A stretch of 64,000 nucleotides of DNA from Lachnospiraceae bacterium (GTDB lineage Bacteria > Bacillota > Clostridia > Lachnospirales > Lachnospiraceae), in NCBI GenBank assembly GCA_900168235.1, contig FUZG01000002.1, forward strand, positions 372,001 through 436,000, written 5' to 3'. The notes under the pieces were generated by a model. It ran no database searches. It was not told the DNA's origin and was given only the letters and a program-made list of their open reading frames with translations. The position numbers and the translations under genes were made by a program. Positions 32,199-41,238 of this stretch are shown here, one piece after another (position 1 is the stretch's first letter; every line of letters begins with the position of its first letter).

Positions 32199-34568
32199 AT
32201 GGGAAAAAGTGAAATTGAGATCATTAGAAAAATTCCATGTGTGATCCTTAACGGAATGACCATTCTGCCGAATGTATTGATCCACTTTGATCTCGATGAT
32301 GAGAGATCGGTAGCTGCCGTAAATGCTGCTATGCTGGATTCACAGGAAATATTCCTTGTTACCGTTAAGTCAGAAAATGAAGAAACTGATGAAGCAGACC
32401 TGAAAGAAGATGATCTCCATGAGATCGGAACTCTTGCAAAGATACGTCAGGTCATAAAGATGCCGGGACATGTGGTCCGTATCATGATAGAAACGCTTGA
32501 GAGAGGCAGGCTCATCAGATTTGAAAACGAAGAAAAATATCGTGTCGCCGAGATAATGACCTTTACAGATGCAGACGTAAATGACGTCGAAGATGCAAAG
32601 GCTGAGGCAATGCGTCGTGATATAGAGGAACTGTTTGCCGAATTTATCAGCTTTTTCCCAAGGATAGGAAAGGCTTTCGGACGACAGTTTGAAGAAATAA
32701 AAGTACTCTCCGAGCTCATGGATGCGGTCATCGCAAATATGCCGCTGGAGTATGATCTGAAACAGAAAGTTTTGGAGGCGGTCACATGCTCTGAAAGATA
32801 TGAAGTGGTTCGTGATATCCTGATGCAGGAAGTAGAAGTAGCACGTATCAGGAGTGAGCTTGCGGAAAAGGTTCAGGGAAAGGTTGACGAAGAGCATAAG
32901 GATTACATCCTTCGTCAGCAGATGCAGTATATCCGTGAGGAGCTTGGCGAAAAGAGCGCAGAGGACGAAGCAGACCAGTATGACAGAGATTGTAATAAGC
33001 TGGATGCTTCCGAGGAAGTAAAGGCCCGTATCCGAAAGGAGATCGACAGGTTCAGGAATACTCCGTCAGGATCGTCCGAAAGCGGTGTTGAACAGCTTTA
33101 TATTGAGACGCTGTTAGAAATGCCGTGGAATAAAAAGACTACGGAGAATAAGTCTCTGGAGCACGCAAAGGATATCCTGGAACGTGATCACTACGGTCTC
33201 GACAAGGTCAAGGAACGTATGCTTGAGTTCCTTGCGGTAAAGAACTTAACTGCGAGCGGTCAGAGTCCTATAATACTCCTCGTAGGACCGCCGGGAACAG
33301 GAAAGACCAGTATCGCAAAATCCATCGCAAAGGCCCTTGGACGTAAGTATATCCGTATCGCCCTTGGCGGTGTCCGTGATGAAGCGGAGATCAGAGGGCA
33401 CAGGAAAACTTATGTCGGAGCGATGCCGGGCGTTATCGCAGCAGGGCTTCAGCACTCAGGTGTCAGCAATCCGCTTATCCTCCTCGATGAGGTGGATAAG
33501 GTGAGCTCTGAATATCAGGGCGCAACAGCATCAGCGCTCCTTGAAGTCCTCGACTCCGAGCAGAATAAAAATTTCAGGGATCACTATATCGAGATACCGA
33601 TAGATCTTTCCGATGTGCTTTTTATTGCAACGGCAAATACCACCCAGAGTATCCCTGCGCCACTGCTTGACCGAATGGAAGTAGTGGAGGTTTCCAGTTA
33701 TACGGATAATGAAAAGTTTCACATTGCAAAGGATCATCTGGTAAAAAAGCAGATAAAGAAAAACGGATTAAAGGCAGCGAACTTAAAGATCTCGGATGAT
33801 GCGTTAAAAGAGATAGTCGGATTATATACCAGAGAAGCAGGTGTCCGTTCGCTTGAGCGCCGTATCGGTGAGATATGCAGAAAGACTGCACGTATCGTTT
33901 ACACAGGCGAAAAGAAATCTGTCAGCGTATCTCCGAAGAACCTTGAGAAATATCTCGGAAAGCCGAAATATCTGCCGGAGGATAAAGCAGGAGACAACGC
34001 CGTAGGTATCGTCCGCGGACTTGCATGGACTGCGGTAGGAGGAGTCACTCTCGAGATAGAGGTAAATACCATGCCCGGAAAGGGCGGAATGATCCTTACA
34101 GGACAGCTTGGAGATGTGATGAAAGAGTCAGCGCAGGCGGCACTTTCTTATGTGCGTTCCGTATGCTCTGAGTATGGGATCGGTGCGGAGTATTTCAGCA
34201 AGCACGATTTTCATTTGCACATTCCGGAAGGGGCTGTTCCGAAGGACGGACCGTCAGCAGGCGTGACTATTTCCACCGCACTTTTCAGTGCTGTTACAAA
34301 GAGCGAGGTCAGAGCCGATGTTGCAATGACAGGTGAGATCACCCTGAGAGGCAGAGTGCTTCCTATCGGCGGACTGAAAGAGAAGCTCCTTGCAGCAAAA
34401 AATGCGGGTATGAAGACAGTTCTCATCCCTGAGAAAAACAAGCCGGATCTGGAAGAGATCGCAGATGAGATCACTGAGGGCATGGAGATAAAGTGCGTAA
34501 AAGACATGAAAGAAGTCCTGAGCTCAGCTCTCGTAAAGATACCCGAGAAAAAGAATAAACAAAAGTAA
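32199..34568 (+). CDS. lon: ATP-dependent protease La (Lon)
   Basis: Homo-oligomeric AAA+ serine-lysine protease, 789 aa. The N-terminal substrate-binding domain (residues 1-200) is followed by the ATPase with Walker A GPPGTGKTS and Walker B LILLDEVDKV, and the protease domain with the dyad Ser686 (KDGPSAG) and Lys729 (GGLKEKL). GGAGG stands 8 bases before the ATG. No CIRCE or CtsR site is visible upstream, so heat control of this gene is not supported by sequence. engB follows after 17 bases, a linkage kept in many Firmicutes. Confidence 0.98.
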   Translation: MGKSEIEIIRKIPCVILNGMTILPNVLIHFDLDDERSVAAVNAAMLDSQEIFLVTVKSENEETDEADLKEDDLHEIGTLAKIRQVIKMPGHVVRIMIETLERGRLIRFENEEKYRVAEIMTFTDADVNDVEDAKAEAMRRDIEELFAEFISFFPRIGKAFGRQFEEIKVLSELMDAVIANMPLEYDLKQKVLEAVTCSERYEVVRDILMQEVEVARIRSELAEKVQGKVDEEHKDYILRQQMQYIREELGEKSAEDEADQYDRDCNKLDASEEVKARIRKEIDRFRNTPSGSSESGVEQLYIETLLEMPWNKKTTENKSLEHAKDILERDHYGLDKVKERMLEFLAVKNLTASGQSPIILLVGPPGTGKTSIAKSIAKALGRKYIRIALGGVRDEAEIRGHRKTYVGAMPGVIAAGLQHSGVSNPLILLDEVDKVSSEYQGATASALLEVLDSEQNKNFRDHYIEIPIDLSDVLFIATANTTQSIPAPLLDRMEVVEVSSYTDNEKFHIAKDHLVKKQIKKNGLKAANLKISDDALKEIVGLYTREAGVRSLERRIGEICRKTARIVYTGEKKSVSVSPKNLEKYLGKPKYLPEDKAGDNAVGIVRGLAWTAVGGVTLEIEVNTMPGKGGMILTGQLGDVMKESAQAALSYVRSVCSEYGIGAEYFSKHDFHLHIPEGAVPKDGPSAGVTISTALFSAVTKSEVRADVAMTGEITLRGRVLPIGGLKEKLLAAKNAGMKTVLIPEKNKPDLEEIADEITEGMEIKCVKDMKEVLSSALVKIPEKKNKQK

Positions 34569-34585
34569 CTGCGAAAGGAAAATAT

Positions 34586-35179
34586 ATGGTAATCAAGACA
34601 GTTGACCTGGAAACAGTGGTTGGCGTAACAACAAAAAAACTTCCACGGACAGGGCAGCCGGAGATCGCATTTGCAGGACGAAGCAACGTAGGTAAATCTT
34701 CTCTCATAAATGCACTTATGAACAGAAAGAATTATGCCCGTGTTTCGGAAGTTCCGGGAAAGACCCAGACCATCAATTTTTATCACATAAATAATGAGTT
34801 CTATCTGGTCGACCTTCCGGGATACGGATATGCGAAGGTAAAGATCAACTTCCGTACTTCCTGGGGTCCGATGATCGAGGGCTATTTCAGGGATACACCG
34901 ACCCTCAGGGCGATCTTCCTGCTCCTCGATATCAGGAGAAAGCCGTCAGAGGATGATATGATGATGTACAACTGGATTGTCAGTGCGGGATTCCGTCCCA
35001 TCGTCATCGCAACAAAATCCGACAAGCTCAATAAGTCAGAGCTCAGAAAAGCAGACGGAAGGCTCAGAGCAGACCTCGGAGCAGATGAGTCACTTACGAT
35101 CATTCCTTTTTCTGCAAAATCAAAAGCAGGAAGAGATGAAATATATGCACTTATGGATGAAATCCTGGAGGAAAAATAA
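34586..35179 (+). CDS. engB: Ribosome biogenesis GTPase YihA/YsxC (EngB)
   Basis: Small TRAFAC GTPase needed for assembly of the large ribosomal subunit, 197 aa. G1 is GRSNVGKS (31-38), the G2 region lies around KTQTINFY, G3 is DLPGYGYAKV, G4 is TKSDKL and G5 is FSAKSKAG. The length is usual for the family. AAAGGAAA precedes the ATG. It is tightly linked to lon, and the metal GTPase gene starts only 2 bases after its stop, which makes one transcript likely. Confidence 0.97.
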   Translation: MVIKTVDLETVVGVTTKKLPRTGQPEIAFAGRSNVGKSSLINALMNRKNYARVSEVPGKTQTINFYHINNEFYLVDLPGYGYAKVKINFRTSWGPMIEGYFRDTPTLRAIFLLLDIRRKPSEDDMMMYNWIVSAGFRPIVIATKSDKLNKSELRKADGRLRADLGADESLTIIPFSAKSKAGRDEIYALMDEILEEK

Positions 35180-35181
35180 AA

Positions 35182-36399
35182 ATGACAAAGGTAGATATTA
35201 TTTCCGGTTTCCTTGGTGCCGGAAAAACAACACTTATTAAAAAGCTTATCGCTGAGTCTTTTGCAGGTCAGAAGGTTGTCCTTATCGAGAACGAGTTTGG
35301 TGAGATCGGTATCGACGGTGGTTTCCTGAAAGACGCAGGGATCAACGTAACTGAGATGAACTCAGGCTGCATCTGCTGCTCACTTGTAGGTGACTTCGGT
35401 AAGGCTCTTAAGGAAGTAGTAGACCAGTACCATCCTGACCGCATCATCATCGAGCCTTCAGGTGTAGGCAAGCTTTCTGACGTTGCCCGCGCAGTAGAGG
35501 ATTCCGAGGATGCTTCCGAGCTCAAGATCAACAGCATGGTAACAGTTGTTGACGGAACAAAGGCAAAGATGTACATGAAGAACTTCGGTGAGTTTTTCAA
35601 TAATCAGGTTGAGACAGCAGGAACCGTTATCATCAGCCGTTCCCAGAACATGAAGCAGGAAAAGCTGGATGAGCTTGCAGGACTTATCCGTGAGCATAAT
35701 AAAGAGTCTGTTATCATCACAACTCCCTGGGAGGAGATCACAGGTGATCAGATCATTGCAGCTATGGAGAAGGGACACACTCTTGTAGATTCCCTTATCA
35801 GCGAGATCATGTCACATCCTCATGAGGAGCACCACCATCATCATCACGACCACGATGAGCATGACCACGAGCATGAGCATCATCACCACGATCATGATGA
35901 GCACGACCACGAGCATGAGCATCATCACCACGACCATGATGAGCACGATCACGAGCATGAGCATCATCACCACGACCATGATGAGCACGATCACGAGCAT
36001 GAGCATCATCACCACGACCATGATGAGCATGACCACGATCATGAGCATGACCATGACCACGAGCACTGCCATGACGAGAACTGCAGCTGCCATCATCACC
36101 ATGATCATGATGCAGACGAAGTATTCCAGAGCTGGGGCGTTGAGACATCACACAAGTTCACAGAGGACGAGCTCAAGGCTATCCTTGATAAGCTGAAGGA
36201 AGGTCATGACGATGAGTATGGTATCGTGCTCCGTGCAAAGGGATATGTTCCGAGACCGGAAGGCGGAGAGTGGCTCCACTTTGATCTCACACCGGGTGAA
36301 TACGAGGTTCGTCACGGTTCTGCAGACTACACAGGACGTATCTGTGTTATCGGATCCGGAATAAATGAAAAAAGTCTTGAGGAACTCTTCGGAGTGTGA
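35182..36399 (+). CDS. CobW/ZNG1-type GTPase with a long histidine-rich repeat
   Basis: G3E-family P-loop GTPase likely acting as a metal (zinc, nickel or cobalt) insertase or chaperone, 405 aa. Walker A is GFLGAGKTT (9-17); the metal-site motif CxCC is at Cys63, 65 and 66 (SGCICCS); the G2/G3 region is ENEFGEIGIDGG and IIEPSG. Residues about 216-310 are nearly pure His/Asp/Glu, made of five 14-residue units, followed by CHDENCSC. The C-terminal CobW_C domain (about 315-405) ends in GRICVIGSGINE. His-rich inserts bind divalent metal in related proteins. It begins 2 bases after engB and precedes a second CobW gene by 29 bases. Confidence 0.92.
   Translation: MTKVDIISGFLGAGKTTLIKKLIAESFAGQKVVLIENEFGEIGIDGGFLKDAGINVTEMNSGCICCSLVGDFGKALKEVVDQYHPDRIIIEPSGVGKLSDVARAVEDSEDASELKINSMVTVVDGTKAKMYMKNFGEFFNNQVETAGTVIISRSQNMKQEKLDELAGLIREHNKESVIITTPWEEITGDQIIAAMEKGHTLVDSLISEIMSHPHEEHHHHHHDHDEHDHEHEHHHHDHDEHDHEHEHHHHDHDEHDHEHEHHHHDHDEHDHEHEHHHHDHDEHDHDHEHDHDHEHCHDENCSCHHHHDHDADEVFQSWGVETSHKFTEDELKAILDKLKEGHDDEYGIVLRAKGYVPRPEGGEWLHFDLTPGEYEVRHGSADYTGRICVIGSGINEKSLEELFGV
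35836..36045 (+). repeat. 42-bp tandem repeat, five units, encoding the His-rich segment
   Basis: Units start at 35836, 35878, 35920, 35962 and 36004 and each encodes HHHHDHDEHDHEHE or a one-residue variant. Third-position changes differ between units. The array is multiple of three, so copy-number changes keep the frame. Confidence 0.93.
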
Positions 36400-36428
36400 T
36401 GCCGTAAGGCGTAGAAATGGTGTAAAAT

Positions 36429-37379
36429 ATGTTTAAGAAAAGAGAAATTCCTGTTTATCTTTTTACCGGTTTTCTGGAAAGCGGTAAGACCAGTTTTATC
36501 ATTGAGACCATGAAAGAGGGACAGTTCGAGGATGGCATGCGTACAGTCTATATCGTCTGTGAAGAGGGTATGGAGGAGATAGACTCAGAGATGCTTGAAA
36601 AGAACAAGTTCAAGGTCTACACATTTGAGGACGAGGAGAGCCTTACAAAAGAGGCACTCACAAAGATCGATAAGAGCGTTCGTCCTGACCGTGTACTCAT
36701 TGAGACAAACGGTATGTGGGATGTGGAGCATGTGCTTGATGCACTTCCGGACCAGTGGCTTCTTGGAGAAGGTATTGCCACTGTAAATGCGGGAACTTAT
36801 GAAACATACCTGAACAACATGAAGATGACCATGCTCAACCTGTTCATGTATGCGGATCTCATCCTTTTTAACCGCTGTACAGAAGATATGGATCTTGCCA
36901 TGTTCAAGAGAACAGCAAGGGCAAAAAACAGACGTGCACAGGTTATTTTTGAAATGACAGACGGCACTATGAATAATGACGTTAAGGAAGAACTTCCTTA
37001 CGATCTCAATGCCCCTGAGATACAGATCGAAGACGATGATTTCGGTATCTGGTATCTGGATGCTTTTGATAACATGGACAGCTATATTGGTAAGACTGTC
37101 AAGTTTAAGGGACAGGTATATCATCCGAAGGGGGCAAATCCTGACGTATTCGTTCCGGGACGCTTTGCGATGACATGCTGTGCTGCTGATATCCAGTTCG
37201 TTGGCTTCCCTTGCCGGTTTGACGGTGCAAAGAAACTCAAGGAGAAGTCATATGTGACTGTAACTGCAGAGGTTCAGTCTGCTATGAGCAAAAATTACGA
37301 CAAGCCTGCTCCGATACTTATCGCAAAATCTGTAGAGGAAGCAGAGCCGGCAGAGGACGAGGTCGTATACTTCTCCTGA
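36429..37379 (+). CDS. CobW-like GTPase fused to a YcgQ/TIGR03943-like C-terminal domain
   Basis: A 316-residue protein with two parts. Residues 1-190 form a CobW/YciC-like GTPase: Walker A GFLESGKTS and VLIETNGMW; the CxCC motif of standard CobW proteins is absent. Residues about 200-316 resemble the C-terminal domain of YcgQ/TIGR03943 (DUF1980): GKTVKFKGQVY, then GRFAMTCCAADIQFVGFPC and KEKSYVTVTAEVQ. In Bacillus, YciC and YcgQ/YcgR are associated with zinc homeostasis; here the two modules are joined in one chain. It follows the His-rich GTPase by 29 bases, so the two probably act together in metal handling. Confidence 0.8.
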   Translation: MFKKREIPVYLFTGFLESGKTSFIIETMKEGQFEDGMRTVYIVCEEGMEEIDSEMLEKNKFKVYTFEDEESLTKEALTKIDKSVRPDRVLIETNGMWDVEHVLDALPDQWLLGEGIATVNAGTYETYLNNMKMTMLNLFMYADLILFNRCTEDMDLAMFKRTARAKNRRAQVIFEMTDGTMNNDVKEELPYDLNAPEIQIEDDDFGIWYLDAFDNMDSYIGKTVKFKGQVYHPKGANPDVFVPGRFAMTCCAADIQFVGFPCRFDGAKKLKEKSYVTVTAEVQSAMSKNYDKPAPILIAKSVEEAEPAEDEVVYFS

Positions 37380-37425
37380 TATAAGGAATCTCTTTCTAAA
37401 TTTATTGGGGAAGAGGACTAAAAAC

Positions 37426-38631
37426 ATGAATAATAAAAAGCCGCTGACTTTCTATACAGGACTTCTGACAGTACTTCTGTGCCTAACGGTGATACTGAAT
37501 GTGGTCTCGTGGAAGTCTGCGGCTTTTTCTGACTGGATACGGCTGAACCTGTTTCCAGTGGTTCAGTTCATCATGTCTCACGTAAGTAATCTGTTTCCAT
37601 TTTCGGTGGGTGAGATCCTGCTCTTATCAGCACTTCTTTTTATCCTGTGGAATGTGATATTGTGGATCGGTGATGGGTGGATTTTTGTACATCGGCTACT
37701 GCGCGGCAAGCGTAAAAAAGGTGAGAAAGAGAAGAGCCTTACAGAGCGTCTCCGCACAAGATTCCCTCATTATGACAGGCTTTACAGGATCTTTGAAATG
37801 GGATTTGCGGTGACAGCGCTCATCATGACGGTGAACTGCTTTGTTTTATACCACTGCACACAGATCGGAACCTTGTACAATGTTTACGGCAGGGATTATA
37901 CTTTTGAAGAACTGGCAGATCTCCGGGATGAGCTCGTGACGAAGGCAAATGAGCTTTCAAAAGTCGTGACAAGGGATGCGGACGGTATCCCCCATTATGA
38001 AAATGACGTAAAGCAGAGATCCAGGGAAGCAATGGCTGAGCTTGCTGAGACCGACCCGATCCTTAAGGGATATTACTCGATACCGAAGCCCCTGCACGCA
38101 TCAGGGCTTCTCTGCCAGCAGGATATGTGCGGATATTACTTCCCTTTCACCATGGAAGCAAATTACAATACACTGATGACGGAGATAAATAATCCCTTCA
38201 CCATGTGTCACGAATTATCCCATACAAAAGGTTATATCCGTGAGGATGAGGCAAATTATGTGGCGTGCCTTGCATGCTTAAAGGCTGATGATCCGTTTTT
38301 TACCTACAGCGGGATACTTGGCGTGCTGAACTATGTTGAGAGCGACTTTATAAAGGCGTGCGGCGGAAGAGGACTGATCTACAAGATGCATCCGTCCATA
38401 GCGTCAAAGGTTAAAATGGACAATGTTTTCATAACCGAAGAGACAAGGGATCAGGTTGAGAAAAAAGCGATCGTGTCATCAGATACGGTCAGAAAAGCGA
38501 CAGATACATACATCAATACCGCTCTTAATATCAACGGAATAGAGAGCGGAAAAGTGAGCTACAGCGAGGTTGTAGGTCTCCTCCTGGGCTATGGCAGAGA
38601 GCACGGAAGTATCTCTGCGGCGTGGGAATAA
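37426..38631 (+). CDS. DUF3810 family membrane protein with zincin-like motif
   Basis: A 401-residue protein with three N-terminal membrane helices (about residues 6-28, 60-82 and 125-145) and a soluble extracytoplasmic domain. The domain carries HELSH at residues 262-266 and a glutamate-rich EDEANYVACLAC eight residues later, the layout of a metalloprotease zinc site (HExxH plus downstream Glu). This matches DUF3810. The substrate is unknown. The ATG at 37426 has GAAGAGG 9 bases upstream; an in-frame TTG at 37405 lacks this. It begins 46 bases after the metal GTPase and leads into a glycosyltransferase-like gene 24 bases downstream. Confidence 0.85.
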   Translation: MNNKKPLTFYTGLLTVLLCLTVILNVVSWKSAAFSDWIRLNLFPVVQFIMSHVSNLFPFSVGEILLLSALLFILWNVILWIGDGWIFVHRLLRGKRKKGEKEKSLTERLRTRFPHYDRLYRIFEMGFAVTALIMTVNCFVLYHCTQIGTLYNVYGRDYTFEELADLRDELVTKANELSKVVTRDADGIPHYENDVKQRSREAMAELAETDPILKGYYSIPKPLHASGLLCQQDMCGYYFPFTMEANYNTLMTEINNPFTMCHELSHTKGYIREDEANYVACLACLKADDPFFTYSGILGVLNYVESDFIKACGGRGLIYKMHPSIASKVKMDNVFITEETRDQVEKKAIVSSDTVRKATDTYINTALNINGIESGKVSYSEVVGLLLGYGREHGSISAAWE

Positions 38632-38655
38632 TATTTAGAATGAGGACAGAATGAA

Positions 38656-40074
38656 ATGGCTCTGACCAGAAGAGAATATGGACTATTGGTGCTTATTCTG
38701 ATGGCGCTTACCATCGGTGCGGCAGTTTTTATAAGCAAAAAATTGAAGAAAGACGGTGTTTTATTCGGAACCTTTGTCACCGCTCTTATCCTCAGGATCT
38801 TTTACATCATTTATACCCCCACATGGGAGCGTCAGCATGATGTTATCGGTTTTAATAACGGAAAAGGCATAGGACAGGCAGCTCTTATCGAGTGGCTTGC
38901 AGAAAATATGAAGCTCCCGGACTTTGATCCGAGAAAAAGATGGGGATTTTTCCAGCCCCTGCTCCATCATATGATCGCGGCAGCGTGGCTGAAGATTAAC
39001 ACGGCTCTTGGCATCGCCTACGACAGAGCCTGCGAAAATATTCAGATTTTGACGCTGATCTACAGCATGATACTTGTTTTTTACGGGTACAGGATATTTA
39101 AAAAGATGGGGCTTTCAGGGCTTCCTCTTGCGGCGGCAGTTTTTATGCTGGCACTTCATCCGTCGTTCATATTGATGTCCGGCTCCGTAAATAATGACAT
39201 GCTTTGTCTGACACTTCTCATTATGTCTGTATTTTATGCAATAAATTGGTATAATGATAGTGGATATGGAAATATTGTAAAAACAGCATTATGTATAGGC
39301 GGAGCGATGATGGCAAAGTTGTCCGGATTTTTAGCGGCTCCGGCTATCGCCTTTCTATTCCTGGTAAAACTTATCCGCGGCGGCAAAAAAGAAGCTGTGG
39401 AACATCTTAAACAGTTTGTGCTGTTTGGCTGCATTTCATTTCCGATCGGTTTGTTTTTCCCATTTAGAAATCTGATCCTGTTTGGCGTACCGCTTATGTA
39501 CATGCCGGAAGTCGGTGAACCGGTAGGCAGTCACAGCGTGCTTTCAAGGATTTTTGACGTGCGTGTGACATCGCCTTATTCGAGCATGGTTAAAAACGGA
39601 AATGCGTTTGATGAATTTAACGTGCCCGTAGCCATGATAAAGACTTCTCTTACGGGAGAGTATGATTTCGGTGCTGTGAACCGCTATATAACGCCTTTTG
39701 CGTGGGTTCTTTTTGTGACAGGAGTGATCCTTGCATGCATTTTATTTATCGCAACGATCGTTTACACAGTCCGTCCATGCAAGAGTGCAGATGGAAAAGA
39801 GGAGCTTTTTAAGGATCCTGTTATCCGTATTTTCTGGGCGATATTTTATGCGGTGGGACTTATCTTTTACCTGAGACTTGCTTTTTCTGTCCCGAATTTC
39901 AGCTCGGAGGATTTTAGATATGTTGCATATCTCATCGTTCCGGAGAGCCTGTATCTGGGACTTCTCATCACAGAATTTAGGGGAAATAAGATCATAACGA
40001 TAGCGATAATGACGCTCCTTGCATTATTCGGGTGTGCATCGGCAGGGGTATATTTCCTGCTGGGACTGCCTTGA
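38656..40074 (+). CDS. Multi-pass membrane glycosyltransferase-like protein (GT39/PMT type)
   Basis: A 472-residue integral membrane protein with about ten helices. After the first helix an extracytoplasmic loop holds TPTWERQHDVIGFNNGKGIG, and a second loop SGSVNNDMLCL; this arrangement resembles GT-C fold dolichyl- or undecaprenyl-phosphate sugar transferases of the family 39 kind. The acceptor and donor are unknown; glycosylation of cell-envelope proteins or polymers is a family-based guess. The ATG at 38656 overlaps a short out-of-frame start. It lies between the DUF3810 zincin and the SbcD-like gene. Confidence 0.78.
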   Translation: MALTRREYGLLVLILMALTIGAAVFISKKLKKDGVLFGTFVTALILRIFYIIYTPTWERQHDVIGFNNGKGIGQAALIEWLAENMKLPDFDPRKRWGFFQPLLHHMIAAAWLKINTALGIAYDRACENIQILTLIYSMILVFYGYRIFKKMGLSGLPLAAAVFMLALHPSFILMSGSVNNDMLCLTLLIMSVFYAINWYNDSGYGNIVKTALCIGGAMMAKLSGFLAAPAIAFLFLVKLIRGGKKEAVEHLKQFVLFGCISFPIGLFFPFRNLILFGVPLMYMPEVGEPVGSHSVLSRIFDVRVTSPYSSMVKNGNAFDEFNVPVAMIKTSLTGEYDFGAVNRYITPFAWVLFVTGVILACILFIATIVYTVRPCKSADGKEELFKDPVIRIFWAIFYAVGLIFYLRLAFSVPNFSSEDFRYVAYLIVPESLYLGLLITEFRGNKIITIAIMTLLALFGCASAGVYFLLGLP

Positions 40075-40131
40075 ATATGCAGGGTATTTGATACGACGTC
40101 ATGAGTTTATAAAAGGGGATTGGAGGGTACG

Positions 40132-41238
40132 ATGAAATTAATTCACTGTGCGGATATACGGCTGAATGCATCACCGGAAATGTCCTTTGGTCAGGAAAAA
40201 GGAGAAGAGCGTAACAGCGAGATCCTGCTGACTTTTGTACGAATGGTGCGTTATGCTGCCCGTAACAGGGTAAATGCAGTGCTTATCACAGGAAATCTCT
40301 TTATCCCGGGAGATATCTCCACAAATGTCCTGCACATTGTGAAGGACTGCATTACGGGAAACCCCGGCATTGATTTTCTGTATATCAGCGGACGGCGGGG
40401 GCGCGATGAATTTACAGAGGCTATGAGACCTTTCCCGCAGAACTTTAAGGTTCTCGGTGAATCGCAGGAATCCGTCCGTTATGAAGATAAAGTGGTCATT
40501 TCGACAGCGAGAAGACCTGATGAACTGGATCTTTCGGAATCGGATCTGAATATTGTCATGCATTACGGCACTATCAATCCCCAGGACTGGGAAGACCTGC
40601 ATATCGACTATCTTGCATCGGGCGGTGTAGCGGCACTTGATGAAGGTGCGCTCGGAAACCGCGGCAGATATTGCTACTCCGGAACCCTTGAAGGCAGAAG
40701 CTTTTTTGAAACAGGTCAGAAAGGGTTTATCCGTCTTGATATTTCCAATAACACAATCGAACCCGTATTTATACAGGCGGCAAAAAGGATGCTCTTCACG
40801 ATCGATCTGGAGACAGAGAGCAGCGATGCACAGGTCATAAAAGAAGAGATAAATGAGAAGCTTGAAGAAACAGAGATTTCTGATTCTGACCTTGTGGAAG
40901 TCCGCCTAAAGGGAAGCGGAATAAGCAAAGAAGCCCTTTATGATATACGGGAGACCTTTGCTGAACGCTTTTATTATTTCAGGCTGGATGCGGATATTTT
41001 AGCAAAAGCCGAGGAGACGGCGGCGGAAACTGTTGAGATGCCGGAGTCTGAGCCCGAAACCGAACCGAAGCCAGAGATCAGAACTTATTCAAAAACATTT
41101 CCGGTTGTCAGAGAAGATACCTATGGACAGCTCAGAGAAGCCTTCATAAAGGTAGTGAATGATTCTGACGAAACGGAGGAAGATAAAGAGGAGATCCTTC
41201 GTATCGGACTGGATGCACTTGGAGGTGAGTCAGTATGA
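40132..41238 (+). CDS. SbcD/YhaO-like metallophosphoesterase with degraded active site
   Basis: A 368-residue protein that follows the Mre11/SbcD/YhaO fold: MKLIHCADIRLN, VNAVLITGNLFIPGD, IDFLYISGRRG, MHYGTI and YSGTLEGRSFFETG stand where the five phosphoesterase motifs belong. Most metal ligands are changed: DxH reads D8-I-R10, GDxxD reads G54-N55-L-F, and GNHD reads SGRRGRD. It is thus probably not a nuclease but a structural or regulatory partner. The C-terminal third has an acidic Pro/Glu linker (PESEPETEPKPE) and a small final domain. GGAGG precedes the ATG. It overlaps the ATPase gene by 4 bases (ATGA), as sbcD-sbcC pairs do. Confidence 0.82.
   Translation: MKLIHCADIRLNASPEMSFGQEKGEERNSEILLTFVRMVRYAARNRVNAVLITGNLFIPGDISTNVLHIVKDCITGNPGIDFLYISGRRGRDEFTEAMRPFPQNFKVLGESQESVRYEDKVVISTARRPDELDLSESDLNIVMHYGTINPQDWEDLHIDYLASGGVAALDEGALGNRGRYCYSGTLEGRSFFETGQKGFIRLDISNNTIEPVFIQAAKRMLFTIDLETESSDAQVIKEEINEKLEETEISDSDLVEVRLKGSGISKEALYDIRETFAERFYYFRLDADILAKAEETAAETVEMPESEPETEPKPEIRTYSKTFPVVREDTYGQLREAFIKVVNDSDETEEDKEEILRIGLDALGGESV

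Noticed and set aside
35807-36151. Several open frames on both strands across the His-rich repeat
   Set aside because: They are low-complexity readings (Met/Val or Arg/Gly/His) of the 42-bp tandem repeat in other frames.
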